Positions 5,478 through 5,917 of a stretch of DNA of 5,917 bases are shown in pieces. Source of the DNA: Candidatus Gastranaerophilales bacterium (lineage in GTDB: Bacteria; Cyanobacteriota; Vampirovibrionia; Gastranaerophilales; Gastranaerophilaceae); the NCBI GenBank assembly GCA_947624665.1, contig CANQLK010000117.1:1-5917 (forward strand), given 5' to 3'. Within the stretch, counting starts at the first letter, position 1, and each line of letters begins with the position of its first letter. Under the pieces are notes generated by a model. It ran no database searches. It saw nothing but the letters and a program-made list of their open reading frames with translations, and was not told where the DNA came from. The position numbers and the translations under genes were made by a program.

Positions 5478-5917
5478 ATGTCAGGAAGGAAAAAGACCTG
5501 CCTGAAAAAAGTGCCGTTTAACAGAAGAATTAATGAAGATATTTTAAATATACTGCGAGATTATGCCAAAAGACATAATATCACTGAAACAGAAGCATTA
5601 GAAAGTGCTATTTTATTACAGACAAATATTGAAAAATTAAAAGGAGATAAAATTATGAAAATTTGTATTCCGACAAGTGAAGGAAGATTATGCGGACATT
5701 TTGGACATTGTGATTCATTTACGATAGCAGAAATAAATCCAAGCACAAAAGAGATAATAAATATAGAAGAAAAAGTTCCCGAAGAAGGTATTTCTTGCCA
5801 AAGTACAAACTGGATAGCATCTCAGGGAGTAAGTAAAGTTATAGCAGGCGGAATGGGGGCAAGACCTATGATGTCATTTATGCAAAACGGTATTGAAGTT
5901 GTTGCAGGCTGTCCTGA
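5478..5917 (+). CDS. Ribbon-helix-helix-like domain fused to NifX/NifB-type cluster-binding domain (partial)
   Basis: The frame stays open to the window edge; 146 residues are complete and the 3' end is missing. Residues 1-59 are basic and look like a ribbon-helix-helix DNA-binding unit: strand KVPFNRRI (11-18), then helices at about 19-33 and 36-53. From Met60 the sequence is a dinitrogenase iron-molybdenum cofactor-type domain: MKICIPTSEG, HFGHC (74-78), Cys107, VIAGGMGARP (121-130), GIEVVAGC (138-145). Stand-alone members of this family are about 100-120 residues and carry or bind Fe-S/FeMo-type clusters; many occur outside nitrogen fixers. No stop separates the two parts. I prefer the ATG at 5478 (GGGGTG about 11 nt upstream and a plausible promoter). 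An ATG at 5439 would add 13 residues, and the ATG at 5655 would give the NifX domain alone. Confidence 0.75.
   Translation, partial: MSGRKKTCLKKVPFNRRINEDILNILRDYAKRHNITETEALESAILLQTNIEKLKGDKIMKICIPTSEGRLCGHFGHCDSFTIAEINPSTKEIINIEEKVPEEGISCQSTNWIASQGVSKVIAGGMGARPMMSFMQNGIEVVAGCP
5641..5657 (+). promoter_or_regulatory. Strong internal ribosome site and start for the NifX-type domain
   Basis: AAGGAG (5641-5646) lies 8 nt before ATG (5655-5657), exactly where homology to single-domain NifX-like proteins begins. It is the best ribosome site of the gene and in frame with the upstream RHH-like coding. It could yield a short NifX-only product besides the fusion, or be the only real start if the upstream frame is not translated. 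Confidence 0.6.

Noticed and set aside
5561..5746. Minus-strand open frame opposite the RHH-NifX gene
   Set aside because: Shadow of the plus-strand gene, which has clear NifX-family sequence; no ribosome site.

Overview
The window is AT-rich (coding parts look roughly 30% G+C by eye). It uses standard bacterial signals: AAGGAG-type ribosome sites, TTGACA/TATAAT-like promoters and intrinsic terminators. The lysine-, asparagine- and isoleucine-rich proteins, and a membrane protein whose N-terminus carries a short 'NFKA' motif, remind me of gut-associated non-photosynthetic Cyanobacteriota (Melainabacteria/Gastranaerophilales). That placement is an impression from protein style, not a proven assignment.

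Layout. Positions 1-545 hold no convincing gene. They contain a strong terminator at the left edge (9-32), two further perfect hairpins (49-69 and 87-107), and a G+C-rich tandem repeat (256-545; 102-bp period, 2.8 copies) that runs right up to the stop codon of the next gene. Biotin synthase bioB (545-1471, minus) follows with all cluster ligands intact. A regulatory stretch (1472-1786) separates it from a divergent 526-residue multi-pass membrane protein of unknown function (1787-3367, plus). The leader of that gene has a promoter, an early terminator-like hairpin and a set of mutually exclusive hairpins. The membrane-protein gene overlaps tail-to-tail by 43 bp with a GDSL/SGNH esterase (3325-3945, minus). 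A 66-bp divergent spacer with a perfect dyad leads to a DtxR/MntR-type regulator with a cysteine-rich tail (4012-4545, plus). This converges on a UlaG-like metallo-beta-lactamase-fold hydrolase (4574-5341, minus). Divergent from the hydrolase, and cut by the right edge, is a gene (about 5478 to beyond 5917) joining a ribbon-helix-helix-like N-terminus in frame to a NifX/NifB-type cluster-binding domain, with a perfect internal ribosome site at the junction.

How the parts relate. Genes alternate in strand, so each is probably its own transcription unit rather than part of one operon. A loose metal/Fe-S theme links BioB (Fe-S radical SAM enzyme), the DtxR-like regulator and the NifX-like protein, but nothing here proves a shared pathway. 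The items most worth a second look are the structured leader upstream of the membrane protein, the RHH-NifX fusion with its internal start, the 102-bp repeat abutting bioB, and the regulator that has lost most of its family's metal ligands while gaining eight C-terminal cysteines.
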